DNA from: Streptomyces lavendulae subsp. lavendulae | Lineage (GTDB): Bacteria; Actinomycetota; Actinomycetes; Streptomycetales; Streptomycetaceae | Length of the DNA stretch: 64,000 nt | Direction: 5' to 3' | Assembly (NCBI RefSeq): GCF_002803845.1 | Contig: NZ_CP024985.1 | Coordinates: 5,591,501-5,655,500, forward strand | Notes under the pieces: generated by a model | What the model saw: only the letters and a program-made list of their open reading frames with translations | Told to the model about the DNA's origin: nothing | Databases searched by the model: none | Shown: piece by piece, positions 7,953 to 16,645 of the stretch | How positions within the stretch are numbered: the stretch's first letter is position 1 | How the letters are laid out: every line of letters begins with the position of its first letter | Made by a program: the position numbers and the translations under genes

Positions 7953-8774
7953 ATGGCACGACGCGGGATTCTGGGACGCTCTCGCCGCGAGTACAAGGTT
8001 CCCGAGCCGCACCCGTCCGGTGCGCGCCCGCCGAAGATCCCCGGTGAGCTGGTCCCGAACCACGTCGCCGTCGTCATGGACGGCAACGGCCGCTGGGCCA
8101 AGGAGCGCGGCCTGCCGCGCACCGAGGGCCACAAGGTGGGTGAGGGCGTCGTGCTCGACGTGCTCAAGGGCTGCCTGGAGATGGGCGTCAAGAACCTCTC
8201 CCTGTACGCCTTCTCGACGGAGAACTGGAAGCGTTCGCCCGACGAGGTCCGCTTCCTGATGAACTTCAACCGCGACGTCATCCGCCGCCGCCGCGACGAG
8301 ATGAACGAGCTCGGCATCCGGATCCGCTGGGTCGGCCGCATGCCGAAGATGTGGAAGTCCGTCGTCCAGGAGCTCCAGATCGCCCAGGAGCAGACCGTCG
8401 ACAACGACGCGATGACCCTGTACTTCTGCGTGAACTACGGCGGCCGGGCGGAGATCGCCGACGCGGCGCAGGCGATCGCCCGTGACGTGGCCGCCGGCCG
8501 GCTGGACCCGTCGAAGGTCAACGAGAAGACCTTCGCGAAGTACATCTACTACCCGGACATGCCGGACGTGGACCTGTTCCTGCGTCCCAGCGGCGAGCAG
8601 CGCACCTCCAACTACCTGCTCTGGCAGAGCGCGTACGCCGAGATGGTCTTCCAGGACGTGCTGTGGCCGGACTTCGACCGCCGCAACCTCTGGGCGGCCT
8701 GCCTGGAGTACGCCCAGCGCGACCGCCGCTTCGGCGGCGCCGTCCCGAACCAGCCCGAGGGCTCCGGGAGCTGA
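7953..8774 (+). CDS. uppS: Isoprenyl transferase (undecaprenyl diphosphate synthase family)
   Basis: A 273-residue cis-prenyltransferase that adds isopentenyl units to make the long polyprenyl carrier lipid for cell-wall synthesis. Motifs in order: VVMDGNGRWAK with the catalytic Asp, LYAFSTENWKR, and near the end LRPSGEQRTSNYLLWQ and AYAEMVFQDVLWPDF. AGGAG lies 9 nt before the ATG and overlaps the recO stop, so the two genes are probably co-translated. Streptomycetes usually have more than one such enzyme, so the exact chain length made cannot be stated. Confidence 0.95.
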   Translation: MARRGILGRSRREYKVPEPHPSGARPPKIPGELVPNHVAVVMDGNGRWAKERGLPRTEGHKVGEGVVLDVLKGCLEMGVKNLSLYAFSTENWKRSPDEVRFLMNFNRDVIRRRRDEMNELGIRIRWVGRMPKMWKSVVQELQIAQEQTVDNDAMTLYFCVNYGGRAEIADAAQAIARDVAAGRLDPSKVNEKTFAKYIYYPDMPDVDLFLRPSGEQRTSNYLLWQSAYAEMVFQDVLWPDFDRRNLWAACLEYAQRDRRFGGAVPNQPEGSGS

Positions 8775-8797
8775 CCCCTCCGTTAGGCTCCGCCGCC

Positions 8798-9325
8798 ATG
8801 GACACGACTGACCGGGCGGCGGAGCTGTACTACGGGGCGGCCCGCCGCGACCTGTGGGAACTGCTGCGCTGGCGCGTCCTGAAGGCGCCGGGCGGCCGCA
8901 GGCAGCTGCTGCTGTGGCTGGTGGTGCTCCCGCTGGTGCCGCTCGCGCTGATCACCGCCCAGCACGGCCGGGAGGTGGACCCGGTGGCCCTGGCCTGCAC
9001 GGTCGGGGCGGGGGTGGCGTGCGGCGCCGTCTGCCTCTGGCTGGAGCTGTGGCGCACGGCGCGCCGGACGTACCGCTGGGCCGCCGAGCACCCCGGGTAC
9101 GCGCTGGTGGTCACCGGGCACGGCACGCAGAACCGCCGCCCCGACGGGACGGCGGTGTCGTACGGGTGGGACAAGTACACGGGCTGGGCCGAGACCCGGG
9201 GCCTGTTCGTCTTCGTGTTCTTCAACGGGGACCTGGGCTGGGTACCGAAGCGCTGCGCCCGGACCCCCGAGGATCTCGACCGGATCCGATCGTTCTTCGA
9301 CCGGAACCTGACCCGTCTGGGCTAG
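8798..9325 (+). CDS. YcxB-like membrane protein
   Basis: A 175-residue protein with two hydrophobic segments (about residues 38-55 and 62-82) and a C-terminal soluble domain with SYGWDKYTGWAETRGLFVFVF and VPKR, the pattern of YcxB-like proteins. Function is unknown. The start ATG at 8798 is 8 nt after a TAGGCT box and lacks a ribosome binding site, suggesting its own leaderless promoter although it lies 23 bp after uppS. Its TAG stop overlaps the zur stop on the other strand in a shared CTAG. Confidence 0.75.
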   Translation: MDTTDRAAELYYGAARRDLWELLRWRVLKAPGGRRQLLLWLVVLPLVPLALITAQHGREVDPVALACTVGAGVACGAVCLWLELWRTARRTYRWAAEHPGYALVVTGHGTQNRRPDGTAVSYGWDKYTGWAETRGLFVFVFFNGDLGWVPKRCARTPEDLDRIRSFFDRNLTRLG

Positions 9326-9762
9326 GACCGCGACTGGCCGGACGCTGCGCAGTCGGCGCAGGTGCCGAAGATCTCGACGGTGTGGGCCACGTTCACATAG
9401 CCGTGTTCGGCCGCGATGGCGTCCGCCCACTTCTCCACGGCGGGTCCCTCGACCTCCACCGCCTTGCCGCACTTGCGGCAGACGAGGTGGTGGTGGTGCT
9501 CCCCGGTGGAGCAGCGCCGGTACACGGACTCGCCGTCGCTGGTGCGCAGCACGTCGACCTCGCCCGCGTCGGCCAGGGACTGCAGGGTGCGGTACACGGT
9601 GGTCAGGCCCACGGAGTCGCCGCGGTGCTTGAGCATGTCGTGCAGCTCCTGGGCACTGCGGAATTCGTCCACCTCGTCCAGCGCCGCCGCCACTGCGGCC
9701 CGCTGCCGGGTGGACCGTCCTCGTACTGGCGCGGTATTCGTCTCGCCAGGCGCAGTCGCCAC
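9322..9762 (-). CDS. zur: Zinc uptake regulator Zur (Fur family repressor)
   Basis: A 146-residue Fur-family protein. The N-terminal winged helix contains TVYRTLQSLADAGEVDVLR; the metal sites are the HHHHLVCRKCGK segment and the C-terminal CADC pair, which form the structural zinc site. With zinc bound, Zur represses zinc import. GTG start at 9762, with GAGGAGG 5 nt before it; an ATG ten codons upstream is less likely. It is the last gene of znuA-znuC-znuB-zur, 51 bp after znuB, so it should be autoregulated through the Zur box upstream of znuA. Confidence 0.93.
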   Translation of the reverse strand: MATAPGETNTAPVRGRSTRQRAAVAAALDEVDEFRSAQELHDMLKHRGDSVGLTTVYRTLQSLADAGEVDVLRTSDGESVYRRCSTGEHHHHLVCRKCGKAVEVEGPAVEKWADAIAAEHGYVNVAHTVEIFGTCADCAASGQSRS

Positions 9763-9813
9763 CGGTTCCTCCTCGTTTCGGCCTCGGCCCATTGTGCCAG
9801 GCGGCCGTCCCCT

Positions 9814-10677
9814 TCAGACTGTCACGTCATCCCGGGTGCAGACCTCCTCCGCCGCGCGGGAGGCCGCCGCGCGGCGCCGGGCCAGGGGCGCCGAGACGGC
9901 CGTGAGGGCCATGAACACCGCGATGGCGAGCAGCACGATCGCGGCGCCGGACGGTGCGTTGAGGTAGTACGTGGCGGTCGTGCCGACGAGGGACACGGTG
10001 AGGCTGATGCCGATGGCCAGCCCCAGCGTGGCGGCGAAGCCCCGGGTGATCCGCTGCGCGGCCGCGACCGGGATCACCATCATCGCGCTGACCAGCAGCA
10101 GTCCCACGATGCGCATGGCGACGGTGACGGTGACGGCGGCGGTGACCGCGATCAGCAGGTTCAGCAGGCGCACCGGCAGGCCGGTGACCTTGGCGAACTC
10201 CTCGTCCTGGCAGACGGCGAAGAGCTGCCGGCGCAGGCCGAGGGCGACGGCGAGGACGAAGGCGGCGAGGAGCGCCATCGCGGTGACGTCCTCGGGCGCG
10301 ACGGCGGTGATCGAGCCGAACATGGGGCCCAGGAGCTTGGACGTGGAGCTGCCGCCGAGGTTCACGATCATCACGCCGCCCGCGAGGCCGCCGTAGAACA
10401 GCAGCGACAGGGCGACGTCCCCGCTGGTCCTGCCCCGGGAACGGATCGTCTCCATCGCGACGGCGCCGACGACCGCCACGAGGGTGGCCATCCACACCGG
10501 GCTGGTGTTGGTGACGAGGCCGAGCGCGACACCGGTCATCGCGACGTGGCCGAGGCCGTCGCCCATGATCGCCTGGCGGCGCTGGACCAGGTACGTGCCG
10601 ATGGCGGGCGCGGTCACGCCGACCAGCGCGGCGGCGATCAGCGCGCGCACCATGAAGGGGTCGTTGAGGAAGCCCAT
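9814..10677 (-). CDS. znuB: Zinc ABC transporter permease ZnuB
   Basis: A 287-residue ABC-3 family permease with about eight or nine membrane helices, forming the channel for zinc import with ZnuA and ZnuC. The family segments LVQRRQAIMGDGLGHVAMTGVALG and the later VAMRIVGLLLVSAMMVIPVA core are clear. Its ATG overlaps the znuC stop by one base (TGATG), a sign of translational coupling. It lies within the zinc operon upstream of zur. Confidence 0.94.
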   Translation of the reverse strand: MGFLNDPFMVRALIAAALVGVTAPAIGTYLVQRRQAIMGDGLGHVAMTGVALGLVTNTSPVWMATLVAVVGAVAMETIRSRGRTSGDVALSLLFYGGLAGGVMIVNLGGSSTSKLLGPMFGSITAVAPEDVTAMALLAAFVLAVALGLRRQLFAVCQDEEFAKVTGLPVRLLNLLIAVTAAVTVTVAMRIVGLLLVSAMMVIPVAAAQRITRGFAATLGLAIGISLTVSLVGTTATYYLNAPSGAAIVLLAIAVFMALTAVSAPLARRRAAASRAAEEVCTRDDVTV

Positions 10678-11468
10678 CAGCTCAGCAGTCCCGTCCGCAG
10701 GGGTTCGGCGTCGTGCGCCGCGTGGGGGTGTACGTGGTCGTGGCCCGGCAGGGCGTGCTGCCCCACGGCCTCGGGGGGCGGGCCGTCGTGCGTGACGCAG
10801 CCGTCGCGCAGGACGACCGCCCGGTCGATCAGGGGTTCCAGGGGGCCCAGCTCGTGCAGGACCAGCAGGACCGTGGTCCCGGCCTCGACCTGGCGGCGTA
10901 CGGCGTTGGCCAGGACCTCCTGGTTGCCCAGGTCCACGCCGGCCATCGGCTCGTCCATGATCAGGAGTTCGGGTTCGGCGGCGAGCGCGCGGGCGATGAG
11001 CACGCGCTGGTGCTGGCCGCCGGAGAGGGCGTTGACCGAGGCGTCGGCGTGGCCCTCCATGTCCACCAGGGACAGGGCGTGCTCGACGGCGGCCTTGTCG
11101 GCCCTGCGCAGGATCCCGAAGCGGGTGCGGGTCAGCCGGCCGGAGGTGACGACCTCGCGGACCGTGGCGGGCACGCCCCCGGCGGCGGTGGTGCGCTGGG
11201 GGACGTAGCCGATCCGCGACCACTGGCGGAAGCGCTTGAAGTCGGTGCCGAAGAGGGACAGCTCGCCGGAGGTCAGGGGGACCTGGCCGACGACGGCGCG
11301 GACGGCCGTGGACTTGCCGGAGCCGTTGGCGCCGAGCAGGGCGACGACCTCGCCCCGGCGCACGGTGAGGTCGACCCCGCGCAGCACGGGGCGCGAGCCG
11401 AGCGAGGCCGTGGCCCCGCGCAGGGATATGACGGTCGGGTCCTCGTCCTCGTGCGGCGTGGACTGCAT
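10677..11468 (-). CDS. znuC: Zinc ABC transporter ATP-binding protein ZnuC
   Basis: A 263-residue ABC ATPase with Walker A GANGSGKST, signature LSGGQHQRV and Walker B LLIMDEPMAGVD. The C-terminal end is His-rich (HALPGHDHVHPHAAHD), a possible zinc-binding tail. Start at the ATG at 11468, 8 nt after GGAGG; an ATG at 11492 that overlaps the znuA stop as TAATG is in frame and would add eight residues. It powers zinc uptake with ZnuA and ZnuB. Confidence 0.94.
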   Translation of the reverse strand: MQSTPHEDEDPTVISLRGATASLGSRPVLRGVDLTVRRGEVVALLGANGSGKSTAVRAVVGQVPLTSGELSLFGTDFKRFRQWSRIGYVPQRTTAAGGVPATVREVVTSGRLTRTRFGILRRADKAAVEHALSLVDMEGHADASVNALSGGQHQRVLIARALAAEPELLIMDEPMAGVDLGNQEVLANAVRRQVEAGTTVLLVLHELGPLEPLIDRAVVLRDGCVTHDGPPPEAVGQHALPGHDHVHPHAAHDAEPLRTGLLS

Positions 11469-11491
11469 GGTGCGCGCCTCCGTTACTGCCA

Positions 11492-12466
11492 TTACTTGCT
11501 CCCGAGTGCCTTCTGGAGGTTCTTCAGGTTGGAGCGCATGACCTCGAAGTAGTCGGCGCCCTGGGACGAGTCGGTGATGCCTTCGAGGGGGTCCAGGACA
11601 TCGGTCTTGAGGCCGGTGTCCCGGGCGAGGGCCTTGGCCGTCTTGTCGCTGGCCAGGGCCTCGAAGAACACGGTCGTCACATTGTCCTTCTTCGCGACGG
11701 ACTGGAGTTCCTTCATCCGGGCCGGGCTGGGCTCGGCCTCGGGGTCGACGCCGGCGATGCCCTCCTGGTCCAGGCCGTAGCGCTCGGCGAGGTAGCCGAA
11801 GGCGGAGTGCGTCGTGATGAAGGTCTTGGTGGCCGTGTTCTGCAGGCCGTCCTTGAACTCGGTGTCGAGCGCGCCCAGCTTGGCGACGAGTTCGCCGGCG
11901 TTCTTGCGGTAGTCGGCCGCGTGGGAGGGGTCGGCCTTCTCCAGCGCCGCGCCGACGCCCTTGGCGATCTCCGCGTACTTGACGGGGTCGAGCCACACGT
12001 GGGGGTCGGTGCCGGCCTCGCCGTGGTCGTGCCCGTCGCCCTCGCCCTCGGCCGCGTGGTCGTGGCCCTCGTGCCCGGCGGCGGAGTGGGTCTCCAGCTT
12101 GGTGAGGGTGGCGGCGTCGACGACGTTCTTCACGCCGGACAGCTCGATGGCCTTGTCGACGGCGGGCTGGAGGGTCTTGAGGTAGAGCACCACGTCGGCG
12201 TCGCCCAGCTGCGAGGTCTGCCGGGGCGTGATCTCCAGGTCGTGCGGTTCCACGCCCGGCTTGGTGAGGCCCGTGACCTTCACGTGGTCCTTGCCGATCT
12301 GCTCGGCGAGGAACTGCAGCGGGTAGAAGGACGCCGTCACGCCCAGTCTGCCGCCCTTGTCGTCACCGGCCCCACCACCGGCTCCGGAGCAGGCGGTGAG
12401 GGCCGTCGCGGCCAGGGCGACGGCACCGGCGAGGGCGGCGCTGGGTATGAGGCGTCGTACGTTCAT
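11492..12466 (-). CDS. znuA: Zinc-binding lipoprotein ZnuA (ABC transporter solute-binding protein)
   Basis: A 324-residue cluster A-I binding protein. A lipoprotein signal peptide ends in LTAC (about residues 22-25). The metal-binding His residues are expected in GVEPHDLE, DPHVWLDP and THSAFGY. Between the first two lies the His/acid-rich loop HEGHDHAAEGEGDGHDHGE, typical of zinc rather than manganese binders. Start set at the ATG at 12466: GAAAAT lies 7 nt upstream and TTGACA about 18-19 bp before that, so the mRNA may be leaderless; ATGs six to eight bases and more upstream are in frame. First gene of the Zur-controlled operon. Confidence 0.93.
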   Translation of the reverse strand: MNVRRLIPSAALAGAVALAATALTACSGAGGGAGDDKGGRLGVTASFYPLQFLAEQIGKDHVKVTGLTKPGVEPHDLEITPRQTSQLGDADVVLYLKTLQPAVDKAIELSGVKNVVDAATLTKLETHSAAGHEGHDHAAEGEGDGHDHGEAGTDPHVWLDPVKYAEIAKGVGAALEKADPSHAADYRKNAGELVAKLGALDTEFKDGLQNTATKTFITTHSAFGYLAERYGLDQEGIAGVDPEAEPSPARMKELQSVAKKDNVTTVFFEALASDKTAKALARDTGLKTDVLDPLEGITDSSQGADYFEVMRSNLKNLQKALGSK

Positions 12467-12487
12467 GACATCCATTTTCATCAAAGA

Positions 12488-12502
12488 TGGAAACGATTGT
12501 CA
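12488..12502 (-). promoter_or_regulatory. Zur box in the znuA promoter
   Basis: On the minus strand TGACAATCGTTTCCA is a 7-1-7 imperfect palindrome of the Zur-box type. It overlaps the TTGACA -35 hexamer of the znuA promoter (12499-12504), so bound Zur would block RNA polymerase. Confidence 0.75.
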
Positions 12503-12620
12503 AAAACCCAGGTGGGCGGACCGTCGCGGTCCGCAGAAGGGGTCCCCGATTTGATAGGCGGGGTGCGGGCGCCGGTAACCTAAAGACTTCGCCGTTCGTC
12601 CTCGTAATGAAGAGAGCACC

Positions 12621-14006
12621 GTGGCCGCCGACAAGATCGAAACCATCGTCAGCCTGAGCAAGCGCCGTGGCTTCGTTTTCCCGTGCAGTGACATCTACGG
12701 CGGCTCCAGGGCTGCCTGGGACTACGGCCCGCTCGGTGTCGAGCTCAAGGAGAACATCAAGCGCCAGTGGTGGAAGGCGATGGTCACCGGACGCGAGGAC
12801 GTCGTCGGCCTCGACTCTTCCGTGATCCTGGCCCCCGAGGTGTGGGTGGCCTCCGGCCACGTCGCGACCTTCTCCGACCCGCTCACCGAGTGCACCTCCT
12901 GCCACAAGCGCCAGCGTGCCGACCACCTGGAAGAGGCGTACGAGGCCAAGCACGGCCGCCTGCCCGCCAATGGTCTTGCCGACATCAACTGCCCCAACTG
13001 TGGTGTGAAGGGCCAGTTCACCGAGCCGAAGCAGTTCTCCGGCATGCTGGAGACCCACCTCGGCCCGACCCAGGACACCGGCTCCAAGGCGTACCTGCGC
13101 CCGGAGACGGCCCAGGGCATCTTCACCAACTTCGCCCACGTGCAGACCACCGCGCGCAAGAAGCCCCCGTTCGGCATCGCGCAGATGGGCAAGTCCTTCC
13201 GCAACGAGATCACGCCGGGCAACTTCATCTTCCGCACGCGCGAGTTCGAGCAGATGGAGATGGAGTTCTTCGTCAAGCCGGGCGAGGACGAGCAGTGGCA
13301 GGAGTACTGGATGCAGGAGCGGTGGAACTGGTACCGCGACCTCGGCATCCGTGAGGAGAACATCCGCTGGTACGAGCACCCGAAGGAGAAGCTGTCCCAC
13401 TACTCGAAGCGCACCGCCGACATCGAGTACCGCTTCAACTTCGGTGGCAACGAGTTCTCCGAGCTGGAGGGCGTGGCCAACCGCACCGACTTCGACCTGA
13501 AGGCGCACTCCGCCGCCTCCGGCCAGGACCTCGTCTACTTCGACCAGGAGTCGAAGGAGAAGTACACCCCGTATGTCATCGAGCCGGCGGCCGGCGTGAA
13601 CCGCGCCATGCTCGCCTTCATGCTCGACGCGTACAACAACGAGGACGAGGCCCCCAACGCCAAGGGCGTCATGGAGAAGCGCACCGTCATGCGCCTCGAC
13701 CCGCGCCTGGCGCCCATCAAGGTCGCCGTCCTCCCGCTGTCCCGCAACCCGCAGCTGTCGCCGAAGGCCAAGGGCCTCGCCGCCGACCTGCGCAAGTTCT
13801 GGAACATCGAGTTCGACGACGCCGGCGCCATCGGCCGCCGCTACCGCCGCCAGGACGAGATCGGTACGCCGTTCTGCGTCACCGTCGACTTCGACACCCT
13901 GGACGACAACGCGGTGACCGTGCGCGAGCGCGACACCATGAAGCAGGAGCGCGTCTCCCTGGACCAGATCCAGAGCTACCTCGGCAGCCGTCTGCTCGGC
14001 TGCTAG
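12621..14006 (+). CDS. glyS: Glycyl-tRNA synthetase (dimeric class II type)
   Basis: A 461-residue alpha2-type glycyl-tRNA synthetase that charges tRNA-Gly. It opens with IVSLSKRRGFVFPCSDIYGG, continues with the insertion containing CTSCHKR and CPNCGV cysteine pairs (a probable zinc site), motif 2 FRNEITPGNFIFRTREFEQMEMEF and a C-terminal anticodon-binding domain with KVAVLPLSRN. GTG start at 12621, preceded by a weak AGAGAG. It is divergent from the zinc operon and is followed by a very strong terminator. Confidence 0.97.
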   Translation: MAADKIETIVSLSKRRGFVFPCSDIYGGSRAAWDYGPLGVELKENIKRQWWKAMVTGREDVVGLDSSVILAPEVWVASGHVATFSDPLTECTSCHKRQRADHLEEAYEAKHGRLPANGLADINCPNCGVKGQFTEPKQFSGMLETHLGPTQDTGSKAYLRPETAQGIFTNFAHVQTTARKKPPFGIAQMGKSFRNEITPGNFIFRTREFEQMEMEFFVKPGEDEQWQEYWMQERWNWYRDLGIREENIRWYEHPKEKLSHYSKRTADIEYRFNFGGNEFSELEGVANRTDFDLKAHSAASGQDLVYFDQESKEKYTPYVIEPAAGVNRAMLAFMLDAYNNEDEAPNAKGVMEKRTVMRLDPRLAPIKVAVLPLSRNPQLSPKAKGLAADLRKFWNIEFDDAGAIGRRYRRQDEIGTPFCVTVDFDTLDDNAVTVRERDTMKQERVSLDQIQSYLGSRLLGC

Positions 14007-14017
14007 GTCTCCACGCG

Positions 14018-14067
14018 AAAAGGCCGGTGGCCCGGTGCGCGATCCGCGCACCGGGCCACCGGCTTTC
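14018..14067. terminator. Bidirectional terminator between glyS and the VC0807-family gene
   Basis: A perfect 19-bp stem (14023-14041 with 14045-14063) with a 3-nt loop, flanked by AAAA on the left and TTT on the right. It can stop transcription from both convergent genes. Confidence 0.9.
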
Positions 14068-14084
14068 GTGTGCTTCGCGGCGGG

Positions 14085-14822
14085 TCAGGCCGCGGGGGTT
14101 CCTCCGGCCGCCCGCTCGGCCTCCGGCGCGGCTTCCTGCGCGGCCGCCTCGGCGGCGCGGCGCTCCCCCTCCGCCTGGGAACGCTTGCCGTAGCGGGCCG
14201 TCCACAGCGCCAGGCCGCCCAGCGTCCCGTAGATCATGAACGGGCTGATCGTCACCATGGTCGAGGTGCTCAGGACGAAGGCCAGGGCCACCCGGACCAG
14301 GGCCTCGACGATGTAGGCCACGCCCCAGACCAGGGTCATGCGACGCATCGTGGTGCGGAAGCCCTCGTACTGCCACAGGCCGTTCCACCAGGCGGTGCTC
14401 TCGGGAGTGCCGTCCGTGGCAAACTTGCGGCCGAAGTAGAACATCAGCGGGCGGGCCGTCGCCAGGGTCACCAGGCAGAGCAGCCCGAACAGGCCCGTCA
14501 CGCCCGAGTCCTTGATCAGCAGGGCCCGCGCCGAATGGGTGCCGACGAGCGAAACGACGGCTGTGATCACCAGGAACACCATGGTGACCAGGGCGAATTC
14601 GTCGAACTTGCGCCGCCAGGCCACGACGATGGCGGTGTCGAGGACCGGCCAGGCCCCACTGACCAGCAGTGCCGCGAACTCACTCCAGCCGTGGTCGTCG
14701 GTGAGCGTGTTGTACGTCAGGATCGGCGCGACCACATTGAGGCCGATCGTCATGATCCAGCTGACGGCGGCGGCCGCGCCGGAGCGCGCGGGAGGTGCGG
14801 GACGTGAGACGTCGGTGGACAA
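14085..14822 (-). CDS. VC0807-family membrane protein
   Basis: A 245-residue protein with about six membrane helices, including IMTIGLNVVAPILTYNTL, LDTAIVVAWRRKFDEFALV and MTLVWGVAYIVEALVRV, the pattern of VC0807-family proteins of unknown function. The C-terminal tail of about 35 residues is Ala/Glu-rich and probably cytoplasmic. The start is chosen as TTG at 14822, five bases after a GGGGG stretch; longer in-frame forms beginning at 14897 would add a poorly conserved-looking N-terminus. Transcribed alone, convergent with glyS. Confidence 0.75.
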   Translation of the reverse strand: MSTDVSRPAPPARSGAAAAVSWIMTIGLNVVAPILTYNTLTDDHGWSEFAALLVSGAWPVLDTAIVVAWRRKFDEFALVTMVFLVITAVVSLVGTHSARALLIKDSGVTGLFGLLCLVTLATARPLMFYFGRKFATDGTPESTAWWNGLWQYEGFRTTMRRMTLVWGVAYIVEALVRVALAFVLSTSTMVTISPFMIYGTLGGLALWTARYGKRSQAEGERRAAEAAAQEAAPEAERAAGGTPAA

Positions 14823-14960
14823 GGTTCCCCCTGGAACGTACCTGGTGACGTGTGCGGTAAGGGGACCGTAAAGAAATGACAGGGGCATGTACAACACGAC
14901 TGACCCAAAATGATCACCAAGCCGTCCGGAGGGCCTCGCTCCGGATAGTGGAATCCCAGG

Positions 14961-15554
14961 TCAGGCGCGCAGGCCCCGGATGATGAGCGAGGTGACGGCC
15001 TCGAACTCGGGCACGATCGTCGGCGAGATCCAGTCGGCCGCGTACTGCGGATCATGGAAGCGCCCGGTGGCGTCGAAGACGGCGCGGGCGGCCGCCGGGA
15101 CATCGGGCGCGGCCAGGGTTCCGGCCGCGACGCCCTCGGCGATGATCCGCGCCAGCTGGTCGATGAGCTGGGTCAGGTGGGCGTCGACCACCCCGCTGTT
15201 CTCGGCGAGCAGCACGGTGTAGGTGGCGAACAGCTCGGGATCCGCCCCGGCCTTCTGCCGCTTGGCCTCGAAGAGCGCTCCGAGCCACGCCTCCAGCTTG
15301 GAGGGGGCCGCCTCGGCCGGAGCCGAGGCGATGCGCTCCAGCACGACCACGCTCTTGGCGAGCCAGCGGTCCGTGACGGCCTCGCGCAGCGCCGCCTTCG
15401 ACGGGAAGTGCCGGTACACGCTGCCGTGGCTGACGCCGAGGGCGCGGGCCACGTCCACCACGGTCGCCTTGCCCGGGCCGAAGCGCCGCAGCACCTCCTC
15501 GGTCGTTTCGAGGATGCGCTCGGGGGTCAGGGGCTCGGCGGCAGCGGGGGGCAT
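14961..15554 (-). CDS. TetR family transcriptional regulator
   Basis: A 197-residue repressor-type protein. The N-terminal HTH is typical (TVVDVARALGVSHGSVYRHF then PSKAALREAV, about residues 34-64); the rest is a helical ligand-binding domain. It follows the aldo/keto reductase gene by 21 bp on the same strand. A TACGGT box lies 7 nt before its ATG inside a GGTACG/CGTACC palindrome, so it may also have its own autoregulated promoter. The perfect 13-bp inverted repeat before the reductase is its most likely main target. Confidence 0.9.
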   Translation of the reverse strand: MPPAAAEPLTPERILETTEEVLRRFGPGKATVVDVARALGVSHGSVYRHFPSKAALREAVTDRWLAKSVVVLERIASAPAEAAPSKLEAWLGALFEAKRQKAGADPELFATYTVLLAENSGVVDAHLTQLIDQLARIIAEGVAAGTLAAPDVPAAARAVFDATGRFHDPQYAADWISPTIVPEFEAVTSLIIRGLRA

Positions 15555-15555
15555 G

Positions 15556-15569
15556 GGTACGACCGTACC
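15556..15569. promoter_or_regulatory. Small palindrome at the start of the tetR gene
   Basis: GGTACG and CGTACC separated by two bases form a perfect palindrome that covers the -10-like hexamer 7 nt before the TetR start codon. It could be a second operator, but it does not resemble the larger repeat at 16646-16677. Confidence 0.35.
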
Positions 15570-15575
15570 GCCCGC

Positions 15576-16628
15576 TCAGTGCTCGCTGTCCAGGTGGGCC
15601 ATCTGGGCCGCCGGGTAGCGGTCGCCGGCCGCGGCTCCCGCCGGGACCGCCGCTTCGATGGCGGACAGGTCTGCCGCGGTCAGCTCCACCTGCATGGCAC
15701 CGAGTGCCTCGGTCAGCCGGTCCCGGCGCCGGGCCCCGACCAGCGGCACGATGTCGACGCCGTGGCGCGGGCCCTGCGCGAGCACCCAGGCGATGGCGGT
15801 CTGGGCGACGCTCACACCCTTCTCCGCGGCCACCTTGCGCAGCGCCTCGACCAGGTCGAGGTTGCGCTGGAGGTTCTCGCCCTGGAAGCGCGGGCTCATC
15901 CCGCGGAAGTCGCCCGGGCCCAGCTCGCGGTCACGGGAGAAGTGGCCGCTGATCAGGCCGCGCGAGAGCACCCCGTACGCGGTGATCCCGATGCCGAGCT
16001 CTCTGGCGGCCGGCAGGATCTCGGCCTCGATGCCGCGGGAGATCAGGGAGTACTCGATCTGGAGGTCGGAGATCGGGGCCACGGCGGCGGCCCGGCGCAG
16101 GGTGTCGGCGCCGACCTCGGAGAGGCCGATGTGCCGCACGTGGCCCGCCTGCACGGCCTCGGCGATGGCCCCGACGGTCTCCTCGATCGGGACGTCCGGG
16201 TCCACGCGGGCGATCCGGTAGATGTCGATGTGGTCCCGGCCGAGCCGCTGCAGGGAGTAGGCCAGGAAGTTCTTCACGGCCGCGGGCCGGCCGTCGTATC
16301 CGGCGAAGCCGCCCTCGACGGTGCGCAGGGCCCCGAACTTGACGCTGGTCAGGGCCGCCTCGCGGGCGGCCGCCGGGGCGGTGCGCAGGGCCTCGTTGAT
16401 CAGCAGCTCGTTGTGGCCCATGCCGTAGAAGTCGCCGGTGTCGAGCAGCGTGTTCATCCCGGCGGGGGCCGCCTCCAGGAAGGCGTGGACGGTCGCGAGG
16501 GACTCGGAGCGGTCGGCCTCGCCGTAGAGCGCGGACATGCCCATGCAGCCCAGCCCCAGGGGGAAGACGGTGGGTCCCGTGGCGCCGAGCGTGCGGGGGG
16601 TGGGGGTGGTGTTCTCGTGGGTCGTCAT
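15576..16628 (-). CDS. Aldo/keto reductase family oxidoreductase with altered active site
   Basis: A 350-residue (alpha/beta)8-barrel reductase. GLGCMGMSALYGEAD and LLDTGDFYG carry the expected Asp and Tyr, and SVKFGA carries the Lys. In the place of the usual catalytic His (as in LxxLHRVDP) the protein reads IDIYRIARVDP, with Ala instead of His. NADPH-binding motifs GITAYGVLSRGLISG and LVGARRRDRL are present. The substrate is unknown, and loss of His may change or abolish carbonyl reduction. Start at the ATG at 16628, directly downstream of a perfect inverted repeat; tetR follows, so the pair is probably self-regulated. Confidence 0.87.
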   Translation of the reverse strand: MTTHENTTPTPRTLGATGPTVFPLGLGCMGMSALYGEADRSESLATVHAFLEAAPAGMNTLLDTGDFYGMGHNELLINEALRTAPAAAREAALTSVKFGALRTVEGGFAGYDGRPAAVKNFLAYSLQRLGRDHIDIYRIARVDPDVPIEETVGAIAEAVQAGHVRHIGLSEVGADTLRRAAAVAPISDLQIEYSLISRGIEAEILPAARELGIGITAYGVLSRGLISGHFSRDRELGPGDFRGMSPRFQGENLQRNLDLVEALRKVAAEKGVSVAQTAIAWVLAQGPRHGVDIVPLVGARRRDRLTEALGAMQVELTAADLSAIEAAVPAGAAAGDRYPAAQMAHLDSEH

Positions 16629-16645
16629 GGAACAACCATGGCATG

